Origin: an uncultured Collinsella sp.
Lineage (GTDB): Bacteria > Actinomycetota > Coriobacteriia > Coriobacteriales > Coriobacteriaceae
Length of the DNA stretch: 44,576 nt
Direction of reading: 5' to 3'
Assembly: GCA_902475445.1 (NCBI GenBank)
Contig: CABRZN010000004.1
Location: forward strand, 1 to 44,576
The notes under the pieces were generated by a model. That model was given only the letters and a program-made list of their open reading frames with translations, had not been told where the DNA came from and made no database searches. Positions 33,484 through 40,515 of this stretch are shown in pieces. Numbering within the stretch: position 1 is the first letter of the stretch; every line of letters begins with the position of its first letter. The translations under genes were made by a program, and so were the position numbers.

Positions 33484-33637
33484 CAAAAGTATGCCGGTTT
33501 ACTACGATAAATACGGGGTCCCCGACCGCACTCGCTTTTTTCACAAAATCGCAAGCCGTCTACCTGCAGTTTTGTTTTTACCAAATGCGGTGTGGTGGGA
33601 GATTGGCGATTCATCGTAGTAAACCGGCATAGTTTTG
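33484..33637. repeat. Type-1 inverted-repeat element, copy B (154 bp)
   Basis: Terminal inverted repeats 33484-33512 and 33609-33637 (27 of 29 matching), exactly the length of copy A at 26149. The interior diverges but keeps a terminator-like AAAATCGCAAG / CCTGCAGTTTTG hairpin. With copies A, the order is 1-2 on one side of the adhesin gene and 2-1 on the other. Confidence 0.8.
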
Positions 33638-33668
33638 TTCGAGATGACCCAACCGCGCGCCCAAGCGC

Positions 33669-33702
33669 GGGGCCGGTGGGGCATTTTTGCCCCACCGGCC
33701 CC
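33669..33702 (-). terminator. Hairpin after the hydrogenase operon
   Basis: 14-bp GC-rich stem, GGGGCCGGTGGGGC with its complement, loop ATTTTT, 22 bp past the stop of the ferredoxin gene. No U-tract follows on the minus strand, so it is a strong hairpin but an atypical terminator. Confidence 0.6.
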
Positions 33703-33723
33703 TATTCCAGCTCTATTCCGGCG

Positions 33724-34065
33724 CTATTCCGGTTTGGTTTCTACTGTGGGAGTCTTGTCCGCTGCGACTGGGGTGCGGGCGGTGTCCATAGTCAGGCAGT
33801 GCTTGGGGCAGCTCTCGATGCACTCACCGCACACCACGCAGGCATACGGGTCGATCGACCACGTTCCACCCTTGCGATCGACCGCGAGCGCGCCCGCCGG
33901 ACAGCGACGCGCACACATGCCGCAGCAGATACACACATCCATGTCATTGACGATATGCCCGCGCAAGCGCTCGGGTGCCGCGAGCTTCTCCTGCGGATAG
34001 CACACCGTTACCGGCTGCTTGACCATAGAACCCAAGGCCGTCTTGGCAAATGTCAGCAAACTCAT
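33724..34065 (-). CDS. echF: Ech-type hydrogenase, 2x[4Fe-4S] ferredoxin subunit
   Basis: 113 aa. Two clustered 4Fe-4S motifs, CICCGMCARRCP (about 45-56) and CVVCGECIESCP (about 76-87), with a flanking N-terminal helix as in EchF/NuoI. It would pass electrons from soluble ferredoxin to the small subunit. The last gene of the operon, it starts 7 bp after the large-subunit stop. The Pro/Thr-rich tail is not conserved. Confidence 0.85.
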   Translation of the reverse strand: MSLLTFAKTALGSMVKQPVTVCYPQEKLAAPERLRGHIVNDMDVCICCGMCARRCPAGALAVDRKGGTWSIDPYACVVCGECIESCPKHCLTMDTARTPVAADKTPTVETKPE

Positions 34066-34072
34066 GCCGCGC

Positions 34073-35161
34073 CTACCTTTCCGTGCAGCTAATGCAGGGG
34101 TCGATGGTCAGGATAATCATGGGCACGTTGGCAAGGAGTACGCCCTGCAGCGCATGCGTCAGACCCGCCAAGTTCTGCGACGTCGGCGTGCGCACGCGGA
34201 AACGGTCCAGGTTCTTGGTGCCGTTGCCGCGCACATAGTAATACGCCTCGCCGCGCGGCTGCTCAATCACAACCTCGCCGCGCGCGCCGTCGGCCGGTGT
34301 GAGCTTGGTACGCCCGCCGATGCCGTCGTGCGGAATCTTGCCGACAAGCTCCTTGATAATGTCCATGGCCTGCGTGACCTCGGCGCAACGCACCTGGCAG
34401 CGGGCATAGCAGTCGCCATCGGTAGCAACGATGGGCTCAAATGCAGCCAGGTCCGCATAGGCACCGTCACCGAACATGCGCACGTCGTAATCCACGCCCG
34501 AGGCGCGGCCGAACGGGCCGACCATCGAAAGCTCCAGTGCATCTTTCTTGCTGATCACGCCCACGCCATGCAGGCGCTCGCCGCAGCTGGCGTCGTCCAA
34601 AAACGTATGCACCAGGGCCTCGTAGTCGGGGCGCATGGCATCGAGCGTCTGGACAATACCCGCCAGCTCAGAATCCTCAATGTCGTGCTTAAGGCCGCCG
34701 ATCTCGTTGATCGACAGAATCACGCGACCACCGCACGTGCTCTCAAAAATCTTGAGAATCTGCTCGCGCAGGGTCCACGAACGATAGAACAGCGCCTCAA
34801 AGCCAAAGGCGTCGGCAAGCAGGCCCAGCCACAGCAAATGCGAGTGAACGCGCGAAAGCTCGTGCAGAATGGTGCGAATATACTGCACGCGGCCGGGCAC
34901 CTCGATGTCAAGCATGCGTTCGCAGGCGCTGGCATAGCCGCAGCTGTGGCCCACGGCGCAAATGCCGCAGATGCGCTCGGCGATGTAGCCAAACTGATGC
35001 ATGTCGCGCTTTTCGGTGAGCTTCTCGAGCCCGCGGTGCACAAAGCCGATCTGTGGAATTGCCTCGATAACGCGGTCGTCCTCGATCACCAAGTCCAGAT
35101 GAAGCGGCTCGGGCAGCACCGGGTGCTGCGGTCCAAACGGAATAACGGAGCGATGTGCCAT
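34073..35161 (-). CDS. echE: Ech-type [NiFe] hydrogenase large subunit (NuoD-like)
   Basis: 362 aa, the catalytic subunit. The N-terminal nickel motif is RICGIC (Cys65, Cys68) followed by AVGHSC, and the C-terminal motif is DPCISC (Cys356, Cys359). All four Ni ligands are present, so this is a true hydrogenase and not complex I, whose NuoD lacks them. The protein stops three residues after the last cysteine. From memory, EchE and CooH also lack the cleavable C-terminal peptide, so no maturation protease may be required. It lies 5 bp after the NuoC-like gene and is cotranslated with its neighbours. Reaction: 2H+ + reduced ferredoxin to H2, reversible. Confidence 0.93.
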   Translation of the reverse strand: MAHRSVIPFGPQHPVLPEPLHLDLVIEDDRVIEAIPQIGFVHRGLEKLTEKRDMHQFGYIAERICGICAVGHSCGYASACERMLDIEVPGRVQYIRTILHELSRVHSHLLWLGLLADAFGFEALFYRSWTLREQILKIFESTCGGRVILSINEIGGLKHDIEDSELAGIVQTLDAMRPDYEALVHTFLDDASCGERLHGVGVISKKDALELSMVGPFGRASGVDYDVRMFGDGAYADLAAFEPIVATDGDCYARCQVRCAEVTQAMDIIKELVGKIPHDGIGGRTKLTPADGARGEVVIEQPRGEAYYYVRGNGTKNLDRFRVRTPTSQNLAGLTHALQGVLLANVPMIILTIDPCISCTER

Positions 35162-35166
35162 GGGCC

Positions 35167-35883
35167 TTACGCCTCCTTTTTCTGCTTGTCGCGGGCGGCC
35201 TTGGCGGCAAGCGCCGCGCGGACCTTGGCCGCTTTCTCAGGATCCATGGCGGCGAGCTTTGCCTCCATCTCGGCGGCCTTGAGCGCCGCCTTCGCAGCAG
35301 CCCCATCGTGCTGAGCATCGGAGCCGGCAGCCGCAGCGGGCTGAGCAGCGGCGCCCGCGGCATCGCCGGCGCCCGCAACGCCCTCCCCTGCAGCAGCCGC
35401 AGCCGCGGCGGCCTTCTCGGCAGCGGCCTTGCGCGCCTTGGCCTCGGCGGCGGCACGGACCTTCATGGCTTTCTCGCGCGCGGCCTTCACCTCGGGCGTG
35501 ATAACGCTCATGGGTTCGGCAGTCGAGACCTGGTAGAAAAAGCCCTTAAAGTCAATCTGCATATCGGTGATGGCAAGACCAAACAGATCGTGCGCTTCGT
35601 TTTCAAACGGGAATACCGCCGGATAATACGAGCTGATGGACGGAATCTCCTGGTACTGGTCGATGCCTTCGACCACCAGGTTCTCGATCGCATAGCTGCC
35701 GCCCTGCGCAATATGCTCCTGAGCAGCACGAACGTTGATAAACGTATAGACCAAGCGATACGAGCCGTCGTCGACGTTACGCTCGGCGTGCATTTGCACA
35801 AAGCGCGCACCGACGCCCTTAAGCGCCTGGACATGCGACAGGAGCTCGTCGATCCCAACGATGGTATAGATTGCCTTTTGCAT
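35167..35883 (-). CDS. echD: Ech-type hydrogenase NuoC-like subunit with long Ala-rich tail
   Basis: 238 aa. Residues about 1-125 are the 30-kDa/NuoC-like fold, with the family motif FENEAHDLFGL near residue 95 and an N-terminal ARFVQMHAERNVDDGSYRLVYTF strand pair. The remaining 110 residues are an Ala/Lys/Glu-rich, probably helical or disordered extension (runs of alanine, then KAALKAAEMEAKLAAMDPEKAAKVRAAL). EchD is normally about 120-150 aa, so the tail nearly doubles it. The ATG shares one base with the stop of the small-subunit gene (TAATG), with GGAGG upstream. Structural role in the peripheral arm. Confidence 0.85.
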   Translation of the reverse strand: MQKAIYTIVGIDELLSHVQALKGVGARFVQMHAERNVDDGSYRLVYTFINVRAAQEHIAQGGSYAIENLVVEGIDQYQEIPSISSYYPAVFPFENEAHDLFGLAITDMQIDFKGFFYQVSTAEPMSVITPEVKAAREKAMKVRAAAEAKARKAAAEKAAAAAAAAGEGVAGAGDAAGAAAQPAAAAGSDAQHDGAAAKAALKAAEMEAKLAAMDPEKAAKVRAALAAKAARDKQKKEA

Positions 35884-36488
35884 TACTCGGCCTCCTTTGC
35901 AGCGGCGGGCGTCTCAGCAGGTGCGTCGCCAGCGACGGGCGCGGCAGGCTTCCCGGCAGGTACGTCACCGGCAGCCGCAGCAGCCACAAACCCGTCCTCG
36001 CCCAGCTCAACGCCGCCGTCCCAGGTTGCGGCGCCGCCCACGGTGAGCGGGTCGCCGCCGGCGCGCATCACGGCCTCCTTCTGGTCCAGGATGCCGCACG
36101 CCTCCACGATGGCATCGATCACCGTCTCGGGACGAATGGCGCACCCGGGCGCGTACACGTCCACGGGAATCGCGCGGTCCACGCCGCCGATCACGTTATA
36201 GGCATCACGGAACACGCCGCCCGAACACGCGCAAATGCCGCACGCCACCACGCACTTGGGCTCGAGCATCTGGTTGTAGATCTGGCGCACGACGGGCAGA
36301 TTCTGCGCGTTGACCGAGCCCGTCACCAAAAAGATATCCGCATGCTTGGGGTTGCCGGTGTTGACCACGCCAAAGCGTTCCGCATCGAACAGTGGCGTGA
36401 GCGAGGCCAGCACCTCGATATCGCATCCGTTGCAGCTCGAGCCGTCGTAATGAATAACCCACGGCGAGCGCGACATTTTATGATCCAT
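35883..36488 (-). CDS. echC: Ech-type hydrogenase small subunit (NuoB-like)
   Basis: 201 aa. It carries the ligands of the proximal [4Fe-4S] cluster: CNGCD (Cys19, Cys22), CGICACSGG and APGCAIRP. It relays electrons to the Ni-Fe centre of the large subunit. Residues from about 150 form an Ala/Pro/Glu-rich tail not usual in EchC. AGGAGG lies 8 nt before the ATG. An internal ATG four codons on is possible, but less well placed. Confidence 0.92.
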   Translation of the reverse strand: MDHKMSRSPWVIHYDGSSCNGCDIEVLASLTPLFDAERFGVVNTGNPKHADIFLVTGSVNAQNLPVVRQIYNQMLEPKCVVACGICACSGGVFRDAYNVIGGVDRAIPVDVYAPGCAIRPETVIDAIVEACGILDQKEAVMRAGGDPLTVGGAATWDGGVELGEDGFVAAAAAGDVPAGKPAAPVAGDAPAETPAAAKEAE

Positions 36489-36500
36489 GGATGCCGCCTC

Positions 36501-39383
36501 CTAAATAAATACGTCGACGAGGATGGGCATAAGGTTGAGCAGGCCAAACACCAGCGCCACGCCCCATCCGAGCCTAAAGCAGCTGCGCCAGGTGCTGCGG
36601 GCGAAGGTGTTGTCGATCAGTACCTCGACAAAATACGTCGCGACCATCACGACCAGGGCGACCACCCAGCTCACCGGGTTGTCCCAGACAAAGAACATGC
36701 CCACCCACATCAAAAACAGCACGGTCTCGCACCAGTGCATAAGGGTCATCTTGGCCAGCGTGCTGCCGCTCATCTCGGTGGCGACGCCCTGGACAATCTC
36801 CTGATGCGCGTGATGCGAGTACGAAAGGTCAAACGGCGACTTACGCAGCTTGATGGTGAGCACCGCGAGCAGCGCAAGGAAAATGGGCGCGCTGTACACG
36901 ATGATGGGCGCCGACTGCCCCGTCACGGCGATGGAATCAAAGCTGTCGGTGGCAAGGTAGAGGCCCACGCTCATCAGCAGAACGGCGGGCTCGTAACTCA
37001 TAACCTGCAGCAGCTCGCGATCGGCACCAACCTGGGCAAACGGGCTTTGCGTCGAGGCGGACGCCAGCACCACAAAGATCGCGGCGAGCGTAACCATAAA
37101 AGCGCACAGCAGCGTGTTGGAACCCGACACAAAGATGCCGCCGCCCACGACGGTAAAGATGAGCGCGCATGCCATATAGGTATCGTCCATGGTGTTTACG
37201 CTGGCAGGAGCCTTGCGCAGCAGCTTGGCAACGTCGTAGAACGGTTGCAGCAGGCGCGGGCCCACACGGCCCTGCATGCGGGCCGAAAGCTTGCGGTCAA
37301 GGCCGTCGATCAGGCCACCCACAAGCGGCGCAATCAAGGCAAACGCCACGGTACCAATAAATATGCCCACGACACCCGAACCTTCAAAATACTTACCGCG
37401 CAACACCGAGGGCGCACTCATGGCAAGTCTCTCGGGCCCAATCCACGCGCAACACAGCAGCGCAAACAAGATAATGCTGCAGCACACGACGCTACCCGCG
37501 GGGCCAATACGCTTCTCGCCAAGGGCGTCCTCCGAGTACCAATTGCGCTTTTCGGCCTTCACCTCGTGTCCCATCGAGCCGCGGAAATGGCGGTAATTGT
37601 CGGTTCCCACGCCCGAAAGATATACGTTTACGTGCGGTTTGTTGCTCACGCGGAATGAAGTCAGCAGCACCACGGCGATAAACGCCACGATAACCACCAT
37701 CAGATACATGGAGTCCTTGCCAATAACGTACGGCACGCGGCCAAACACCATGGCCAAGTAAGGCGACACCAGGCCGCTCGAGATAACCGGGAACGCCACG
37801 CAGCACAGAATCAGCAGCGCGGCGATGGTGTTGAGGGCCATCCATTCGGTCTTATGAACATTGACCTCAACGTTTTGAGCCGTGGGGTCGACGCCCGAAA
37901 GCTTGGCAAGCCACTTGCCCCAGAAGAAGAACGTCGCGGCCGAGCCAAAGGCAAGCACCATGATCATGAGCACGTTGCCGGTCTGGGCAAACGCCACCAG
38001 GGCGCCCCACTTGGACACGAGCATGCCAAACGGGGCCACGAACATGCCCATAATGCCCAGCATCATCAGGCGCGTCAGGTGCGGCATGCGGCTGAACATA
38101 CCGTCCATGTCCTCGATATTGCGGCTGCCGATATGATGCTCGGCCGTGCCCACGCACAGGAACAGCAGCGACTTTGCCACCGTATGGAACAGAATCAGGA
38201 AGATCGCGGCCCACACGGCCTCGGGCGCGCCGACGCCTAGGCAGGCGCTGATAAGGCCCAAGTTGGAAATGGTGGAGTACGCGAGCACGCGTTTGGCATT
38301 GCTCTGCGAGATGGCCATGAGGGCAGCGAGCAAAAACGTGATGGCACCCACACTCGTGACCATAAAGCCGGTCACGGGATAGATGGCATAGAGCGGGCTG
38401 AGCTTGACCATCAGGAACACGCCGGCTTTGACCATGGTGGACGAGTGCAGCAGGGCGCTCGTGGGCGTGGGGGCAACCATGGCACCCAACAGCCAAGTGT
38501 GGAACGGCATCTGTGCGGCCTTGGTGAGTGCGGCGAGCGACAGCAGAACGACCGGCATCACCAGCAGCGCGGATTGCGCGGTTCCGGCGCCGGAAAGCTC
38601 GATCATGCCCGAAATGGTCAGCGACATGCCGTTAACGTGCAAGAACATAAGGCCCACCAAAAACGCGATACCGCCCAGCATGTTGAGGATGATCTGGGTG
38701 AAGGCGTTCTTGATGGCCTCGGGCGTGCGCGTGTAGCCAATCATGAGGAACGAGCACACGGTGGTGATTTCCCAGCCACAGAACAGCCACTCAAGGTTGT
38801 CGCTTGTCACGATGACGAACATGGCCGAGAGGAACAGGAACATAAGCGCCAGGAACTGCGGGCGTCGGTCGGGCGCGGTCTGCCCGCGCAGCGCAGCCTC
38901 GTGCTCGTCATGGGCCTGGAAGTCCTTCATATAACCCAGGGCGTACACGCAGATAAGGCTGCCGACAATGCCGACGGCGAGCACCATGATCACACTCATG
39001 TAGTCTAGGTAGAGCGGCGTCGCCGTGACGGCTTCGGCCGCAGGCAACGTCATGGTCGCGAAGGCAATCGAGCCCGCCAGCTGCACCACGCCGAGCACCG
39101 TGGTGAGCGTGCTCTTATATTTACGCGCGTTGTACAGGATGACGGCGCACAGGATCACGTCGATGACGGAGCTGATGATCGAGAGCACGTGCGAGGTGCC
39201 CGGTGCCACCTCGAAGCTCTGCGGGCCCGTGCCAAAAAACATGACGGCAACTACAACCGTCACCGCCATAATGATGCCAGAGCCTACAAGCCCTACCGCA
39301 TCGCGGACGCGGTCACCGCGCGCGAGCAGCATGCCCAGCGCCGGTACCAGCGGAAACAGGGTAAGGAAATACAGTAGCGTCAT
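36501..39383 (-). CDS. Fused Ech-type hydrogenase membrane subunit: EchA (NuoL-like) + EchB (NuoH-like)
   Basis: 960 aa in one uninterrupted frame. Residues 1 to about 620 are an antiporter-like NuoL/MrpA-type subunit: CGWEITTVCSFLMIGY, LAALTKAAQMPFHTWLLGAMVAPTPTSALLHSSTMVKAG, LAYSTISNLGLI, with the Lys and His residues of the proton path. After a polar linker (about 600-645), residues about 650-960 are a NuoH/EchB-like subunit: LDRKLSARMQGRVGPRLLQPF (Met703) and SPFDLSYSHHAHQEIVQG, which faces the quinone-site equivalent. In described Ech hydrogenases these are separate proteins, so this is a fusion. The start has GGGGGAG 7 nt upstream; a TATAAC box at 39424-39429 may be the -10. It heads the operon. 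Confidence 0.88.
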   Translation of the reverse strand: MTLLYFLTLFPLVPALGMLLARGDRVRDAVGLVGSGIIMAVTVVVAVMFFGTGPQSFEVAPGTSHVLSIISSVIDVILCAVILYNARKYKSTLTTVLGVVQLAGSIAFATMTLPAAEAVTATPLYLDYMSVIMVLAVGIVGSLICVYALGYMKDFQAHDEHEAALRGQTAPDRRPQFLALMFLFLSAMFVIVTSDNLEWLFCGWEITTVCSFLMIGYTRTPEAIKNAFTQIILNMLGGIAFLVGLMFLHVNGMSLTISGMIELSGAGTAQSALLVMPVVLLSLAALTKAAQMPFHTWLLGAMVAPTPTSALLHSSTMVKAGVFLMVKLSPLYAIYPVTGFMVTSVGAITFLLAALMAISQSNAKRVLAYSTISNLGLISACLGVGAPEAVWAAIFLILFHTVAKSLLFLCVGTAEHHIGSRNIEDMDGMFSRMPHLTRLMMLGIMGMFVAPFGMLVSKWGALVAFAQTGNVLMIMVLAFGSAATFFFWGKWLAKLSGVDPTAQNVEVNVHKTEWMALNTIAALLILCCVAFPVISSGLVSPYLAMVFGRVPYVIGKDSMYLMVVIVAFIAVVLLTSFRVSNKPHVNVYLSGVGTDNYRHFRGSMGHEVKAEKRNWYSEDALGEKRIGPAGSVVCCSIILFALLCCAWIGPERLAMSAPSVLRGKYFEGSGVVGIFIGTVAFALIAPLVGGLIDGLDRKLSARMQGRVGPRLLQPFYDVAKLLRKAPASVNTMDDTYMACALIFTVVGGGIFVSGSNTLLCAFMVTLAAIFVVLASASTQSPFAQVGADRELLQVMSYEPAVLLMSVGLYLATDSFDSIAVTGQSAPIIVYSAPIFLALLAVLTIKLRKSPFDLSYSHHAHQEIVQGVATEMSGSTLAKMTLMHWCETVLFLMWVGMFFVWDNPVSWVVALVVMVATYFVEVLIDNTFARSTWRSCFRLGWGVALVFGLLNLMPILVDVFI

Positions 39384-39432
39384 ACCATCACTCCCCCATG
39401 CAAAAACGCTGCAATTGTTTAACGTTATAGCT

Positions 39433-39470
39433 CAGTTGAGGAGTAGCGGCGGCGGGTTTTCGGTCAACTG
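39433..39470. promoter_or_regulatory. Inverted repeat CAGTTGA-N24-TCAACTG upstream of the hydrogenase operon
   Basis: The 7-bp arms are perfect (39433-39439 and 39464-39470) and lie 50-90 bp before the first hydrogenase ATG, just upstream of the possible -10 (TATAAC, minus strand, 39424-39429). It could be a regulator site. Nothing else is recognised in 39471-39630. Confidence 0.35.
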
Positions 39471-39634
39471 GGGAGTTTTAGGCGTACGGGGTAAGGAGTC
39501 TGTCCGCTTTGGAGCAGAGAGGCGACGCTCCCCCTATCGCGGCGGCGGGCGCACGGGCCACTGCGCGCGGTTTATTAACCACTTTGGAGGATGTTCCAGT
39601 AGGCTCACGACGGTCCAAAAAGTTGGCGCGGCAA

Positions 39635-39658
39635 GAAAAATGCGCCCCTGTGGGCGCA
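39635..39658 (-). terminator. Terminator of the OrfA-like gene
   Basis: TGCGCCC-loop-GGGCGCA (39641-39658), followed on the minus strand by TTTTTC, 13 bp after the stop. A typical Rho-independent terminator. Confidence 0.8.
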
Positions 39659-39670
39659 CCATCCCGTTCG

Positions 39671-40075
39671 CTATTCCGCCTTTTTAACGCGCGGCTTGCG
39701 GCCGCGCGGCTTATCAACCAGCGCGGACTCACCGCTCTCGCGATACTGGCGGCACCAAGCCTTGACCGAAGACTCGCTGGGAATCTTGTGCTTGATCATG
39801 GCCTCGCGAACCGTTAAGCCGTTTTCCAAGCGGTCCTTGACCACGGCGAGCTTAACTTCGTACGAATAGGTGTGATGATGCGAACCGGCGTTGAGAACGG
39901 CGTCGGCACCGCCCACGGCATACGCGCGGGCCCACTGACGAGCCGTGGCCTGGGGAATGCCAAGCTCCGCGGCGAGGGCGCGATGACCGACCCCCTCTTG
40001 GAGGATCTCGACGGCGCGCTGCCTAACCTCGGGCGCATGCGTGCGAGTCCTTGTTGCTTCCGACATACCTGCCAC
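39671..40075 (-). CDS. Solitary IS3 OrfA-like helix-turn-helix protein
   Basis: 134 aa with two helix-turn-helix units: HAPEVRQRAVEILQEGVGHRALAAELGIPQATARQWARAY (about 12-52) and YEVKLAVVKDRLENGLTVREAMIKHKIPSESSVKAWCRQYRESG (about 70-115), ending RGRKPRVKKAE. This is the layout of OrfA of IS3/IS150-type elements. No OrfB (DDE integrase) follows; a terminator ends the unit 13 bp after the stop, and no insertion-sequence ends were seen. It is either a relic or a domesticated DNA-binding protein. The GTG at 40075 has AAGG 7 nt upstream; the ATG three codons later is an alternative. Confidence 0.75.
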   Translation of the reverse strand: MAGMSEATRTRTHAPEVRQRAVEILQEGVGHRALAAELGIPQATARQWARAYAVGGADAVLNAGSHHHTYSYEVKLAVVKDRLENGLTVREAMIKHKIPSESSVKAWCRQYRESGESALVDKPRGRKPRVKKAE

Positions 40076-40402
40076 TTCTTAGCCTTAACCGTTAATCTGC
40101 TTTCTTACGTGCAAGTTAGATAGTAGCATTTTACTGTTTGCTCAAAGCAGTTAATTAAAATAGACGCGGTGTTATCTGGGCATTTGGCACCAATTTACGA
40201 CATTTCTTTATCGATTATTTACGCTGGTAGCTGACTCGCAGCCAATCGTCATTCGCTTGTCAACAAAATTGGCACCTCTTTATGTCCTTTGGCATAGAGG
40301 ATATAGTTATTAACCCCTCCCCCAATAATTTTGAGTGATCGGCAAGGCAGCAGACGTACTTACTCCTCATGATTACCGCGCATTGCCATCCACCGGAGCA
40401 AA
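40076..40402. other. AT-rich gene-free stretch upstream of the OrfA-like gene
   Basis: No gene or repeat was recognised. The stretch is much more AT-rich than its surroundings (for example TTAATTAAAATAG near 40151 and TATAGTTATTAA near 40302). It contains a possible minus-strand promoter for the OrfA-like gene around 40115-40150 (TTGAGC, 17 nt, TATCTA). Possibly transferred DNA. Confidence 0.4.
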
Positions 40403-40440
40403 ACAAAAAGGGCGGGGCCTGCTGCGCTTGCAGGCCCCGC
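40403..40440 (-). terminator. Rho-independent terminator of the flavin reductase gene
   Basis: Perfect 11-bp stem GCGGGGCCTGC (40412-40422) with 40430-40440, loop of 7, followed on the minus strand by CCTTTTTGTTTTGC. It lies 76 bp after the stop codon. Confidence 0.88.
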
Positions 40441-40515
40441 ACCGGTTGACACCCGACGGGACACAGCCGGGCGAGACGGATCCGTGCTACCGCCCCGCCC
40501 CGCTGCGATGATCAA

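Noticed and set aside
35871..37658. 595-codon plus-strand ORF over the hydrogenase genes
   Set aside because: It is His/Arg/Gln-rich shadow of the EchC and EchA-EchB genes, with no recognisable domain.
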